From NCBI GenBank assembly GCA_964036155.1, contig OZ038422.1, positions 73,369,201-73,433,200 of the forward strand: DNA of 64,000 nucleotides. The letters run 5' to 3'. The DNA is from Diploscapter coronatus. Taxonomy: Eukaryota > Nematoda > Chromadorea > Rhabditida > Rhabditidae. Positions 11,226-28,948 of the stretch are shown here, piece by piece (the stretch's first letter is position 1; every line of letters begins with the position of its first letter). Made by a program: the position numbers and the translations under genes. The notes below the pieces were generated by a model. The model was given only the letters and a program-made list of their open reading frames with translations. It ran no database searches and had not been told where the DNA came from.

Positions 11226-14200
11226 CTAAATCACACTAGTCATATCGTACTCCATATCAAACCAAATTAATAAGAGTGAGAATAATATGAGGAATATCGT
11301 AAGTGAAACAAAATATAAGGTAAGGCTAATACCGGACGATGAAAGAGTTATCAAAGCACCAATAGTCGAGAAGAGAATTGCCCAACCACAGATCCATTTG
11401 AGCGAGGCGTAGCGGAAATATTCCTGAAATGCACGTTTCAATACAATTTAGGGCTAGTTCTAAAATTATGATACTCATTGCCGTCTTCTTTCTCGTAGTA
11501 TCATGCAATTTTCATAGGATAGGTATTTCAAAGTTCCGTAAAAATGTTAGATTTGTTTCAATAAAATCTAGGATTGAAATTGAAATAAATAATCGATATC
11601 AATGGGACTATGGAGACAGTGATAAAATTATCAATAGTTGCTTAGTTTAAATTCATACCTTCGTACTGCTATACTTATGCTTTTTCGTTTGACATTGTCG
11701 GTTCTTCAGAGGTCTTTTGATTCGTTCCGAAGCCTCTTCAATCGCTTTTCTCGCCTCCGACCACGAATTTGGTCCTTCCAATCGGTAAGCGTACGGAAAG
11801 TTGGGACCCATGATTAGTTGAACCGCGAAAGAGGGGTTTGACAGGAGGTACTGAAGAGTTTCTTACTAAATAAAATCCACCTCATTTTAAAATCTGAGAT
11901 TTGTGAACCTATGAGGCAACTTAAAGGCGTTTTATTGAAGATAGAAATAGTGCATTAAATTGTCCTACCTTTCTAATATTCGGCCTACATCCTATCAAGT
12001 CCGCAATTTCGTCCATATACTTGATATAGTCGACCTAAAATTCGAGGCTAGCAAAATTAAATCTAAAAAATACCTGAATAGTGTGCTTCAAGCTGTCGAA
12101 ATATCGTCGTTTCATGATTTTCTTTTTCTTTTCAATGTCTTCGATCATGTTAGCCTTTGAAGGTAGTGTAATTTGATCGGTGAAAATTTTCACAGTCCAA
12201 CGGCACTAAAATTTGAATTTTTTCTTTCAGAATCGGAAATCCTAAAATTTTACCTGAATTTCCGAAATCGGTGCTATACTCCCGATGGGTTGAATCAGAC
12301 CAATTACTGAAATGGAAGAACTATCCACGGGGAAGACGTATTTGTAGAGCGGGACTTCGTGGTTCTAAAATATTTTCAATAAATTGTACAGGATACGTCG
12401 TATCGAAAGCAAAATATCAATTTTGTTAATGTTTCCTTGAAACTTATTTAGTTTTTATTGAATAATCTTTTTAAAAGTACCAATGCAAGCTGGGCATCAG
12501 ATTAGATTTAGAATTTCAGTTTGATGAAATACATTCTTGATGCCTAATATTTTGTCATTATTTTACCTGGATATCCAAAATGTCTTTGTCTATGAAGGGA
12601 AATCCAAAAGTGTATCCGGTACACGTGATGAAAATATCGCAGGGGAATTCTCTTCCATTTTTGACAATAACCGAGTTGGGAGTGAAAGTATCGATATCTT
12701 CCTGAAATTATTCCATAAGTTTGCAGAAAATAGCGTGTTCAATAAATAATTTATTTTCTAATATCTTGCCGTTTTTTGCCAAAATACATTAAAAAGCTAT
12801 AGCTCTTTTATTATGTATTTATTTATTATCAATAAAAACTTTATGTTTCAGAAAATTTGATCTGCAATAAAATTTTCTTCTAGTGGATAGCTCTTCTGTT
12901 TTCTTATTTTATTGAGCTATAGTCAAGTTAAATAAAATAATTACCGTGACAGTGATATATCCTGAGCAAATCAAATTAGCAAGCGCGTCATTCACAGTCG
13001 GGTGTTGTTGGAAGAAGCGGTGTTTCGGTTTCAGACCGTAAACTTCATGATCAAGCCTTTGATTTAGCCTATGCTCCATAAAGTCATTGGCTACAGTCCA
13101 TGGGATAGCGTCCATTAGCCAGTCGTAGTATCTTAATTTAAAAAAAAATTATATATAGACTGTTCATTTTTTGCAAAAGATGCAGGCCATAACAATTTAC
13201 ATATATAAGTAGCTTTGTTGAATGTAAAAAATTTTAAATCTTATAATAATTGAAGAGACTTAGAGTTTCAGTTCGTATGAATTTTAAACTTTAACTTGAC
13301 ATTATTAAGCAACACTCAGCAAAGATTAGTAATAATTGCAAAAAAAATATTGAATCCTAAAATTTCCCAAAGCCCACCTAGTTTGATAAATCGTATCGTA
13401 AGGCATTCCGTACATTGAGACTCGATTGAAAATCCAGGTTCCCCTTCTAGTGGAAATTGTTACCTAAAATAGACCTAAATTAAAAAAGCCAATAAAAAGA
13501 ATTTGTAAAAGCTACATATTTTTTTGAGATTCTTCTTAAAATAGCCAAAAAATACCGATTTCGCGATTTTCGCCAGATCGACCGCTATATCCAAAGCGGA
13601 ATTTCCGATACCTAACAGGAATACGTCTTTTCCTTCGAAACCCTTAGTATTATGATACTCTTGAGCGTGCATGATCTTCCCTTTGAATTTGTGGACGTCT
13701 TAATTAGGGTAACTAAGTCAGGTAATTCAATTTTAACTACCATTTAATTGCGGGTGGTATGGCTCAGCGTGATGTCCGGTGCAGATCATTAATTTATCGA
13801 AAACCTCGACCTTTCCGGAATCTAATTTCACGTGGTACTTATCGTTTATATCTCGGGTTACCTAAAATCACTAACCTTTTGCAATTTTTTTTATCGATTT
13901 TTCGTTAAATTTTATTTATTTAAAAAAAAAAATTACCATATTAACTTGCGTGTTGAACTGTATTTTCTCCAATAGGTTGAATTTCTCGGCGTATAATTGC
14001 AGATATTGATTGACTTTAGTGTGGTGCATAAAATTGGGCCAGTTTTCGGGAGGCGGGAAATCAGAATACGTCATCATTTCTTTGGAAGTGTTGACGACGG
14101 TAGATTCCATGACGGTTGCACCGACGTTGCGGACTCCTCAAAACGAATTATCTCAAAATATTTTCAGCTCAACTTCAGCATTAGTGGTGAGTTAAGGGGT

Positions 14201-14493
14201 GTAACTACTCATTTGAATGAAATACAATATTAAAAAAAAAAAAAAACAATAACGGTATTAAAATGTGATTTCTAAAAATACCTAATATGTTAAATGGTGA
14301 CTAATAATCTAATAATTTTAAATAACATTTCCAGCATTCAAAAATCCAAAACATTTCTCTCACCCGGTCTATAATTCCATAAGCCTCCAACTTCCGAAGT
14401 TTTCTCGTAGCAAACGACGTCCAAACCCTCTTCGATGCAACATTTTATGGCTGGTAGTCCCGAGGCTCCGGCCCCAATGACACCGACTCTCAT
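11226..14493 (-). CDS. flavin-containing monooxygenase
   Basis: Complete FMO, predicted 566 residues, oxygenating soft N/S nucleophiles with FAD and NADPH. Exons, in order: 14364-14493, 13937-14136, 13741-13861, 13556-13698, 13378-13463, 12945-13131, 12567-12701, 12254-12364, 12074-12205, 11969-12034, 11659-11850 and 11226-11423; phases all fit (1701 nt). Visible motifs are the FAD-binding GVIGAGASG at residues 4-12, the FMO signature FKGKIMHAQEY, the NADPH-binding GIGNSA, the late TGYTFGFPF, and GPNFPYAYRLEG near the end. The last exon encodes two hydrophobic stretches, matching the C-terminal ER membrane anchor of animal FMOs. An acceptor (TTCAG|GAG) lies 3 bases before the ATG, so the message is probably trans-spliced or has a 5' UTR intron. 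Nothing looks broken. Confidence 0.95.
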
Positions 14494-17400
14494 CTCCTGA
14501 ACATATAAATGAGCTAAATTGAATTAATCTGAAACTCTTTAATAATACAAAGTTTCAAATAGGTCTGATTCAAAGGAAAAAATATATGATACAATGAAAT
14601 TAGAATAATCGCCAAATCGCACAGACTAAAAATGTCGATATAAAGTCGAAAAATGGAAGCATGCGTGACAAATCTACGTTTGCATGTGAAGAAAAGGGAT
14701 AAAACTTCGATTTTCTATGGCTTTATAGCGAGATTTCAAGAGAAAGAATGGAAAGAACGATGCGTGAAACGAGTTTTATCAGGATCCTAATGCAATTTTA
14801 ATATAAGAATCACTCGATATTTGAAAATATAATAACAATTTGAATTATGCTAAATCGGAAAATATATTTTGATGATATTTAAGTTGAAAATAATGAGAAT
14901 AAAGTTATAGAGTGATCATCATATTTTTAAAAAATCATTCAAATTTGGAAATGACGTAGATTTTTGAATGCAATTGATACGTAAACGTTGTTTTGACAAC
15001 TTCGAAATTTACAAGACGCAAGTGTCAAACTTTGAAAGGTGGAAATAGGAGTAGAAAAGGAGATTTTAGAGAAAAAGAACAACGAGAAGTCAGAATGGAA
15101 GAAGAGATTGACCTCAATCCAGAAAGAAAGAGGAGAGAAAGGAGAATTAGAGAAAAAGGTAGAGATCTGCCTCAGGAAAGAAAGCTATTAAAGAAAAATT
15201 AAATTATTATGTTTCAAGATAAAGCTGATCTTCATTTACATATTTTGTGAAATTTTTTGTCTAAATATTTACCATAATGTAACAATATTGCCATGCTCTT
15301 ATCATTGATACAAGAATAAACTCTCCTGAAATATCTAGCATTTCATGCCACTGTTCAAATGTGGTTACGTAAAATATCTTTATTTAACATTTAATCAACC
15401 CGAAAACCCATCACAACAGGGTATATTTTGAAGTGGATTATCGTAATTTTACATTTTAAACTCAAAATATTCCGAATTGTCGTCAGCATCGTATCATTTC
15501 AGGATATGTTTGTGAAAAGCTGAAATTGAAAATACAATTTTAATTTCCGCTTTCGGTCCGTTCTGAATTGAAACCTACGAGAATAAAGGCTGCTTTTGAA
15601 TACCCCCTTTTGAAAGTACGCATTTCCTATTTGCTTTTCAAAAGGTGGAGAAATAGTATAGGAAAATACGAGAGGAAAGATAGAGATTTAGAGAAATATT
15701 GTGGAAAATAATAGGAAAAGATCTAAATTTGAAGAAGTAGCATGGAATTCTGAGGGAAAAGGAAAATCTCTAAAATAGGACCATTTCATATTGCTCTCGA
15801 GCTCTCGATTCCTTTAGAGGGGGCTTTTGCCAAGGGCAACCACCGCACTCACATAAGCCGTCACTAACTAATCGAAGTCTAAACTAAAATAACTAACCTG
15901 CTAAAAGATATTTAAACTTATTCAATTGCATTTTTATTCTACCGACTGTAAGGGCAAAATTGAATAAGGTTAGTTGAAATTTATATTTGGGAATTCTTAA
16001 AACATAAATATAATATTTTCTGGTTATGAATTTGTTTACCATTATATTTCTCACTTGACTAGCCCATAGAATAATTACTGAGTATAGCTCTTATGATATA
16101 ATAATTTGAAACATAGTGCATTATTAACTTCCAATAATTTCTCCGAATATCCAAGACCAATTTTCGAAATTCAATACTTCATGACTCAATGTTTGTAGGT
16201 ATTTGTTGAACGATTACAAAACCAAATTGTAGTCAGGATTTTTGCCAACTGTAGCCACAAAACTACGCAATTCCAAACAAGAAATTGAATGAACTTTAAC
16301 GCCACCCTATTCGCGAAATTCATCATTGAAAATGGGTTTTCTGAATAGAGAAAGATGCAAAAAAATTCAATACCAAAATCATCATCTGTGAAATCATCGT
16401 GATGATGCAATTGTACGTTTGCTAAAACATCAGTTTCAAATTTAAAACCAGTAAATAAACATAAATTTAAATTTAGCAATCTGAAAAAATAGCAACGTAG
16501 TAACGCATAAAGTAGGATTTAACAAAGGATAAAAAATCAATATCCTCACCTTGCATAATTTGTACTATCTTATAGATTGCTTCATTATTATTTTTTCCAT
16601 TAGCAAAATTTTAACCTTTTAGCTAATTATATTTCGATATATATTTTAATGCCTATTTACAACGAAATTTACCAGCATAACCTGACCATTAGACATTGGA
16701 ATTACATCATGGTTAGTCTATCGATTATTAATTCTTAGTTCCCTATAGATAAATCCACTTTCTTAGATCGTTATTTTCTTCCCTTTTCCCACACTATTTC
16801 CCCCTTTTGATTCTTTGTATGCCTAATTTTTCACGCTATTTCTCTTTTTATCTTCCTTTTTCTTTCTGATAATTATATCTTTTCCGTCTCTCTTTTCCTG
16901 TTCTATTTCTCTCCTCAGAATGGCGAAAAAAGATAGTTTTCTTTTTGAAGAATGGGGCGCGAAGTTTCGCGAACAGAACAACTTTTTCTGCCTTCTTTTT
17001 CACGTTATTTCGCGTGTTCCTAGTTCTTATTCTATCACCTTTCCCATACTATTTCTCATTTATTTATTTCTCTAGCCTCTTCTCCAACTAATACATCATA
17101 TTTGAACCTGTCTAACCCTTACGCGCGATAAATAACTTATTTATTTCCATCTTGTGCCCCTTCTAAGCGCCGCCCATTTTAACGTTATTATTTATTTTTG
17201 TTTTTACATATTTGAAATAGATGATCAAATTATGATCAAGAAAAGGGCAAAATTACGTTAATTTCGGGGCTAATTTTAAGTTAATTTAGAACTTTTTCGA
17301 TTGCAAATTACCAATGTTAGTAAGAGCGATGTTTTTCAGAGTCAAAAAATTTAGATCGCTCTAAACATGGAGTGAGTTCCGACTTTTGCACTTTGTAAAA

Positions 17401-19461
17401 CTTGAAATTTCTCTTCCGACCCTGCGTCTCTCCCCTTTGTTTGTATGGCTAGGAATAGGGGTTCTGTCATTTTTACTCTAACATTCATGGTCATGCATCA
17501 TGTCATGAAACAATTTGACGTACTTTATCAGATGTTAAAGTTAAAGAGCGGGCATTTTAGAGAAAGTCAAAAGAGGGCAATTTTGGAGGAATAGTGAGTG
17601 ATTTGGAGAGAACGGAGAAAGAAGGAGTTGTTTTGACACCTGTCTCGAAGACATTCTTCATGATAGCAATTCAGTTAGTTTGGCAGAAAGGATGATTTAT
17701 CAACTGATAATAAAATCTGGAAAATATTTACTTAATTCGCTTTCTCTGGCTCATGACATTTTTAAGTATAAATAATTAACATAAGCTGTCGCCTCTCTAC
17801 ATTTAATATTGTTGTATCGATATTTTTTATTTTGAAACCCTTCTGAATTATCATAATCCTCTTCAACCATTGATTTTCACAATTCAAATCTTTCTCATAA
17901 GAATTTATTTGCAAAATTCACTAAATGGAAATAAACACTCTTGGTCTGATCGTAAATGGTAAGGAAAATCAAATTAAAAAGTTGTTTATCGTTGCTCAAC
18001 GCTGATATTATCTCTAAAATACCGTAATCTTAGAACATAGATTGTTGATCGCTTCCCTCAAAAAATGTAGATTTTATCTTCCGACTATCCTTAAAAATCT
18101 CAATATTTAATCGAGTTACCCTTGTTTGTGCGTATTTTGAGGCCTTCGCGAGTTTTCCGAACTTCACTATTTTACTCCCGCACTGTCTTTTAAAAATTCT
18201 ATCATGCTCCTCCTTATCTTCCTTTGCCTTGCACACATTCTGCACTCGTTATAAGGAGGTGAATGACGTAGTGTTCCATCTTATCTTTTCTCCTCATCCC
18301 ACCCACTGATTTCCCCTCATATAAGACCATTCCCCTAACTTAGGTGTGTATCATTTCGTACCTTGTAGACTTCGCAAGTTTCCCGAATTCCCATCCTTTG
18401 TTCCCGAATTTTGTTGTTTTCCTCCCGGACATTTTTATTCCCACGCTATTCTCCCCCATATAAGGCCATCCCTAGCCTAGGTGTGCATCATTCTATGAAA
18501 GAAAATTTCCAACGTGACTCCCGAAGTTCGCCTTACTCTACGAGAAAAGTGTTCTAATTGAATTTGCCTGTGCCTGTCGGAGAGTTCGAAGAGTTACCTG
18601 TTACCGAAGTACCCGAATTAAAGCATGAAGTTCAAGATTCGAACGAAAATATTGCCCAAAAATGGTAAGATTTTTTCCTTCTATATTTGTTTCAATACCC
18701 ATGCTTTCGCTTCCGAGATTAATTCCGAAAAGTCTTGATTTAATTTGAAATGTTGTAAAACATACACCTATGCAAAATGTGTAACATACCATTTTTATTT
18801 TTTCTATCATTCCTTGACCTTCGCAGATTAGAATACAGAGATTTTGGTTAGTTTTGAAATCCTATGAAACATAATGTTTTGTTCTAGCAAACTTATCAAC
18901 ATGTGATTTTTGTAGTCTTCTCAACAATAAGAGGTTCGTACATCACATCACTTCAAGAAAATGATGATATAACGCAATTTTCTGAACCACTTACATTAAG
19001 AAAAACCTATTGATACGATATTTGTAGTCTATTCTCGACAAAAAATAATAATAACAAGCTTATCGAGCCTATCAGGGAGGTCAATGATAATGAGAAGAAA
19101 TAATGCTCAAAACCAAAACAACCGAAAACCTACTCATTTTCCCATTCAAAGTTCCCACTATACTATTCATCATAAATATTCCTAATTTATTACGAAATTT
19201 TTTTATCTTGGAACTTTTTGAGTTATGGTATTTCCTGTTTTTTCACTTCTTTTTCAAGAAAAATATCCTTGCAAAATTAGGCTGCCATCTGAAATCACAT
19301 AAATTTTGGTCAAGTTCCTCGAAAATTTAAAAATTTAGGCCAAAATTTAAATCTTCAAATTAAAAAAAAAAGTAGAAAGAGAATCATAAGTTGAAAATCC
19401 AAAATTTAGATCTATATTTAAATTTCAAAAGTAAGAGCAAATTTTAGGCCTACCCCCAAAA
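14494..19461. other. 5 kb region without a convincing gene
   Basis: AT-rich DNA between divergent genes. It carries several copies of a dispersed purine-rich repeat (15650, 16785, 16829, 17039), long pyrimidine tracts around 16780-17060, and a diverged direct duplication at 18300-18503. One open stretch with a donor site at 18660 is interrupted by a stop. Regulatory DNA for the FMO and the carboxylesterase is probably here but cannot be pinpointed. Confidence 0.4.
18300..18503 (+). repeat. diverged direct duplication
   Basis: About 45 bases at 18315-18357 and again at 18457-18498 share the phrases CATATAAG, CCAT, CTTAGGTGTG or CCTAGGTGTG, and ATCATT. The repeat period is about 145 bases. A weaker third relative of the flank (TTCGCGAGTTTTCCGAA versus TTCGCAAGTTTCCCGAA) starts near 18145. 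It looks like an old local duplication that includes a TATA-like sequence. Confidence 0.45.
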
Positions 19462-23721
<4,260 letters not shown>

Positions 23722-24465
23722 TATTTTTTATATAAAAATTCTTGCAATTTATATCATTCTGCAATATTTTCAATGACATATCATCCTAGTAACCGCTAAT
23801 TACTATCACCCTATAGTAAATACCGAGTTGCTAATTTTTTCCGAGTATAACTTTATTCCATACATTCCTAATTTAGCAGGTTTTAAATATTTTGATTTCT
23901 AGTCTATGAACATGACTTTTATTTGTAAAAATGAAATTTCTTGGACGATAATCTAAGAAAATTATGTAATTTTAAGTCTATTTTAGCTCTCAAATAGAAA
24001 ATATATCGCACTTCATTATATTCTGTGTAAATTATTCCTGATGCTTTTTGTTTCTTTGCAACTTTTGTAAATTTTCGAATGTTTATGGACTTTATTTTGA
24101 TCTCATTTTTTCGTTCAAAATAATAAATTTCGAAGGAAAAAATAGTTTGATATATGACACATACATGTAGTTCCTTGAGATTGCAAATTATTCATACCGC
24201 ATAATTGAATTTAGATTTCGAAAGGAAATTAAATCTCAAATTTTCAAATCATTTTTTAAAATAATATTTCAAAAATTAAATAATCCAGAAGATATTAATA
24301 CACCTCTATTCAAACTATACTTAGCTCGTAAGCCTATCATACATAAAATAGGACGTATTTTCAAACCTCATTATAAAAAAATATAGATGAAAATATTTTT
24401 TTTAATTTAAAGTCGAGGGGAAAAATAATTTTTGAAAAAGTTACTTTTTTAAATTTTGATAAAAA
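23722..24465. other. convergent intergenic region
   Basis: Very AT-rich DNA between the carboxylesterase stop and the CUB-like gene stop. No coding frame or RNA gene seen. Confidence 0.4.
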
Positions 24466-25810
24466 TTACTGCAACAATTTTTCCCTCGTTTCTATCGGTT
24501 CCGCCTTCCTGGTGGATCGTTGAATCACGCAGCAGATTGCAGAAAATATCACCCCGATCAGAACGATCCCAATCAGAATCAGGAGTGCCCAATTATGTTT
24601 CGCGAATGATTTGACTTCTGAAAAATTAGTTTTAGTCATTTTTTAAAAATACTACAACTTCCTATCAGCCTGTCTTGAGAAGAGATGGATCCTTGAAAGC
24701 CGAATTTTTCGGAGGACCCTGGAGCGGTCGTGAATCTGAATTCGATTTTTAGAAAATAGAATAGGAAAATGTCGTATTCTTAAATGAAAAATGTTAACCT
24801 AATAGTCAAATATTGCGAAGAGCTGCCAAATTCACAGGCACCGTCACCAGTGCACCTAAAATGCTGTATTTTTAAGAAAAATGAGAAAAAATACCGATAC
24901 GCCTCAGTAACGTTGTCATCAGTAGTATCAACCAATAGTTCGTGATCGTAGAAGATCAGAAAGTCCTCGTCTTCACGAAGGTCGAGGTTATCGGTGAAAA
25001 AGTAGACCTAATTTAGAGCATTTATTATTTCAGTTCATATTCGAGAATGCAGTAAAAATTAAAACATTTCATTAGTCCATGATTTATATGAATCATGATT
25101 TATATTTTTACAGGGAATTGATTATACCAAACAGATTGTAAACACATGCAAAAATTTCAATATTTTAGGAATCCAATATTTGTTTGAAATATCGGCTAAA
25201 AATTACCCTATCCTTTGAAGTAGGAGCTACGACCCTCCAAACACAGTCCAAGTTAGCACAATAAAATCTTAAATATTTTGGATGTGAATTAAAATTGATC
25301 TCGGAAAACCTCGGATAATCAGGTGATGATAAAAGTCGATAGTCATTTTCGTCGTGGAGGAGAATAATTCGATTCAGACACTCGCAACGGGAGTCGACTT
25401 AAATTAGACCATTTAAATTTTTAAACAAACCAATTTATGTTTCATATAGTTTTTAGTGAAGAGAATTATTTCGATCATGTTTCTTGTTCTAATTCTGATA
25501 AGTAAGATATGTTAGTGTGTTCAGAAAATTTCGTATAGTAAACATTAGTCGATGAATTGTTTTTATCTCGATACCAGCTGGTCTTAAATGGCAGCTACTT
25601 AAATCGAATATTATTTCAAGGTTTAACATATTAATATAAGAAAACACGTAAACCCGGTTTTCCTCGATCATAAATAACTTATGCCGACGGGTTGAAGGTT
25701 ATGAATTCATGCTTAGTGCTGGTATAATAAACTCTCGGGCAAATTTACTCACCAACTAGAAAAACACGACACAGCAAAATTGCTAGCGACGATAATAGCG
25801 CGCTACGCAT
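24466..25810 (-). CDS. CUB-like domain protein with signal peptide and C-terminal helix
   Basis: Predicted 215 residues in six exons: 25753-25810, 25207-25397, 24895-25007, 24799-24855, 24659-24735 and 24466-24617 (648 nt, phases consistent). It starts with a hydrophobic signal peptide (residues 1-19). A single extracellular domain follows with the nematode CUB-like pattern: SSPDYPRF, paired cysteines in FYCANLDCVWRV, then FFTDNLDLREDEDFLIFYD and CTGDGACEFGSSSQYLTI. Near the C terminus one strongly hydrophobic helix (LLILIGIVLIGVIFSAICC) precedes a basic tail, so it is probably a single-pass membrane protein. Proteins of this family in Caenorhabditis are often intestinal and induced by infection; a defence role here is inference. 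The fifth donor (GGAA|GTTG) is weak. Confidence 0.85.
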
Positions 25811-26992
25811 TGAGACTTACATGAAACCTCACGATTAACCTGAAATTGAAATATAAAAAATAAAAATTATATTTTAGATAAAATTTTATGCTATACGCGA
25901 ATTTAGAGGGAAACATTTCAATTGTACAGAATAAAAATACAGATAATTGAACAATATCATAGAATCACTATGGCCGAATATTTTGAAACATAAGATGCAA
26001 GAAGATAAAACTCTTAAGGCGCTATATGTCGCTGGAATTTGAAGAGACACTAGAAAATATCACTAATTAAAATTATTTTAGAAATCTAAGTTGCGTGATA
26101 TTTTAAAACACAAGAATAAAAAAGAAGGAAAACAGTTTGATTCATTCATCACAACTCAACAATAGATCTTTCGGCTTTGGACGTGGAGAGGCCCACACTA
26201 CTCTTAAAGTAAACTGAAATAACAAAAATTCAGACGATCAAATAGTCTTCAAGTATAAGAGAAGAAAAGAAACATACAGTCTAAAGTTAGAGACACTGCT
26301 TTACATTGAAACATTTGTCGCGAAATAGTGCGGGAAAACGAGAGAGCGGAAAAAGATGTCAGAAAACAAACTTAGTAGACAAATGCTTGTTGTAGAAGCC
26401 ACATTTTTGCACCCAACGGCCCCTTTGTCATTCCAATTTCTTTTTCTTTGATTTCTTTTTCTCTAACTTTTTCGTGCTATTTCTCTCTTTATCTTTTTCC
26501 TATCTTAAAATCTAATGATATTTCACTTTGCTTATTCTTTTCCACCACAAAATTATGTGCTATTTCCTTCTCTCTTACTTTTCCCTTCTCGAAATTTCTT
26601 TATATCTCCTTTTATGGGATAACGTAACCAATACCCTTCTTCCCATTCAAAATTGCATCGCATCTAAATCCACAAAATTTCCCTTTCTCTTTTGTTTCGC
26701 TTTCTTATTTTTACGTTTGGTCGGCAAGAAATTGAATTTCCAAGTTCGGTTAAGAGCGAGAAATTTTATAGGAACCGGTGTTCATTCTAGATAAAAAAAA
26801 AAAAAGAATTTTGATTAACGCACCTAGAACTGACTTGGAGTGTTATTATCTGTTCAAGAGTATTTATTTTTAGAGTTTTGAAAAAGAATGTTTCAAGAAA
26901 TTATGAGAAATTTAATATGCTATAAAAATCTAATAATCCCGTTCTATATAATGGTATTATTTATTAAGCAAAAATTAAATATAAATAATAGT
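25811..26992. other. intergenic, between CUB-like gene and lipase A
   Basis: Contains the probable CUB-like promoter, a 5' UTR acceptor (CAATTTCAG) about 30 bases upstream of its ATG, and copies of the dispersed purine-rich repeat at about 26321, 26469 and 26555. TTTATT at 26960-26965 is a minus-strand AATAAA, placed to end the lipase A transcript. No gene seen. Confidence 0.45.
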
Positions 26993-28948
26993 TTAATTTA
27001 ACCCTAGTCCTTTCGCAAATCTATTTATACTGTTTAGAGCCTTCTGGAAAAATCCATCTTCGCCTTCTGGCATAGCTTCATTGCAACCGGTTTTTCCGAA
27101 GCCAGAGATCTGAAATTTTCTTGAATTATTATATTTTCAATCTATTGAAAGAGCACATAATTATCAATTCAGAGCTTCGAGCTTCCATCCATCTTCTTAG
27201 AACGTATGCATAAAATTCATTTAAAAGGTATTGGAATAATTGGAGTAACATGAAGATAACTTGGTGCTATAGCTATTTCAGAATTGTTGGAACCCACCAT
27301 TTTTCCGAAATAGTGCCTGTGATCCCATAGATAACTGTCGGACTGATCGATAAAGAACTTGATCTGATCTGAGCAGTTGAAGTCTTCGTGGTGTGGCAGA
27401 CCGGTGCATTCGATGAATTTCGACCCATTATCCATCGAGTCGGGATACCAGATTTCGACTCCTCAAAATTCAACATTCTAATATAGGTTCCAATGAAAAT
27501 CATAGGAAACTGAAGAGACTTCAACTTCAGTGTACTTTCGAAGTCGCGCTAACAAGATAAGCAAACATTTTCTCGTAAATTCAATGTAGCTGGAAATGTC
27601 GAATTTCGAGAGTGAAACTAAATTGATGTTTACAAAGAAACTTCATTCATATAGCTCTGAAGGCTAGCTAAAGGTTTTCCTAAGCCACGTTGAGGTTTCT
27701 GAAGTTCCATACCGTGGTGATAGTAAGCGTGAATATCGTCCGCATCGCAAGGCTTTGAAGTTCCTTCACCGGGTCTTTCGGGCTCAATCATTTTGCAGGT
27801 CGGCAGATGAGGCACCAGATCGCGTCGGAACACGATACGGAAGCTGAAAATGAGCTGTAAAAATATCTGAGACATTATCGTGCATGATTAACTCTGATAA
27901 AAATGTCGTGATGAGATGAAACGCTCTAACCTCAAAGTATTAACTTATGCAATTTAGACCTAGTCTAGATTTTATATGAAACGCATACCAATTTGGAACA
28001 ATCTCATCGAACTTCCTTGAGAACTGAAGTGATCCAACCCGGGGTTGTCCGAAAGTCACCACTTTGACCTGATCGCTCTTCCTGTACCCTTTAATTAGCC
28101 AATGGCTTGGGGTATAATTTCATCGTAGTTATTACCTTGCAGAACAGTTCTCGCTGCCGCTAATGCTGCTAGCGCCCCTCCTAATTAAAATTTAACTACC
28201 CTAATTTGGGAAAAGTTAACTACCCAGACTGTGTCCGGTAAAGATGATTCTGTGATCAGCATACTTCTTATTGGACACCATTTTCTCGAGTCCGGGCCAC
28301 AGCGCTAGATGAGCGTCCAGGAAGTACTTGTTAACCTGAAATGGAAAACTCGACGAATAAAACATAGAAAACAAAATACATTTCCCATGTCGAAAAAGTC
28401 TATTCCGGGTTCCAAAGATTTCCATCCTTCCGCTAAAAGTTGTTTCTGAATTGAATTTTCGTGGAAAAAACAAGAAATTAAAAATACCGGAGTTTTTGTA
28501 CCCCGAAAAACGACGATGAGCTCTTTCAGGACTGGCGAATGCACTGTAATTTGGAAAAAAAACGCGTTGGATTTTATTCAATATCGATTTTTACCTACAA
28601 ACGCTACACAAGTGTTAGAAAGCCAATCACAATCCTCACGATGAACGCCCAAAATGACTCGTTTCTGGTCACGGGGATACGTTCTAAATCAATACATCGG
28701 TGAAATTGAAGACATGCTTCATTGCTAAATGTGCATGAAAGAGTTCATTGAAATTGACAATGGGGCAAATTTTCAAACTACCTTTGTACACAAGCGATGT
28801 GTTGCTTCCCATAAGATGCCGCAGCCATATTTAGCAACATTCTAGCTTCATCTTCATCGTATAACGTCTTCTGACCAGCTTTTGGTAATGCGTACACCAA
28901 GTTTAAGGTTAGAAATAAAGGAATGCATTTTAGAACTATCCTGCCCAT
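26993..28948 (-). CDS. secreted class-3 lipase, copy A
   Basis: Predicted 348-residue secreted lipase of the fungal-lipase-like class 3. Ten exons: 28782-28948, 28595-28683, 28488-28543, 28380-28445, 28224-28335, 28136-28180, 27989-28088, 27713-27843, 27298-27461 and 26993-27109. A signal peptide (about residues 1-22) leads into TLYDEDEARMLLNMAAASYG. The family motifs are VVFRGTKT, the nucleophile elbow TGHSLGGALAALAAA (Ser162; an intron splits its glycine codon), VTFGQPRVG, the catalytic Asp in FRRDLVPHLP and the catalytic His in YHHGVEIWYP. All three catalytic residues are present. Cysteines in the C-terminal third probably form disulfides. Related to copy B, with the same exon structure and nearly the same exon lengths. 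The lipid substrate is unknown; gut or body-cavity secretion is inference. Confidence 0.93.

Noticed and set aside
16186..16479. 97-codon frame in the 5 kb gene-poor region
   Set aside because: No proper start, low-complexity translation and no neighbouring exon in phase.
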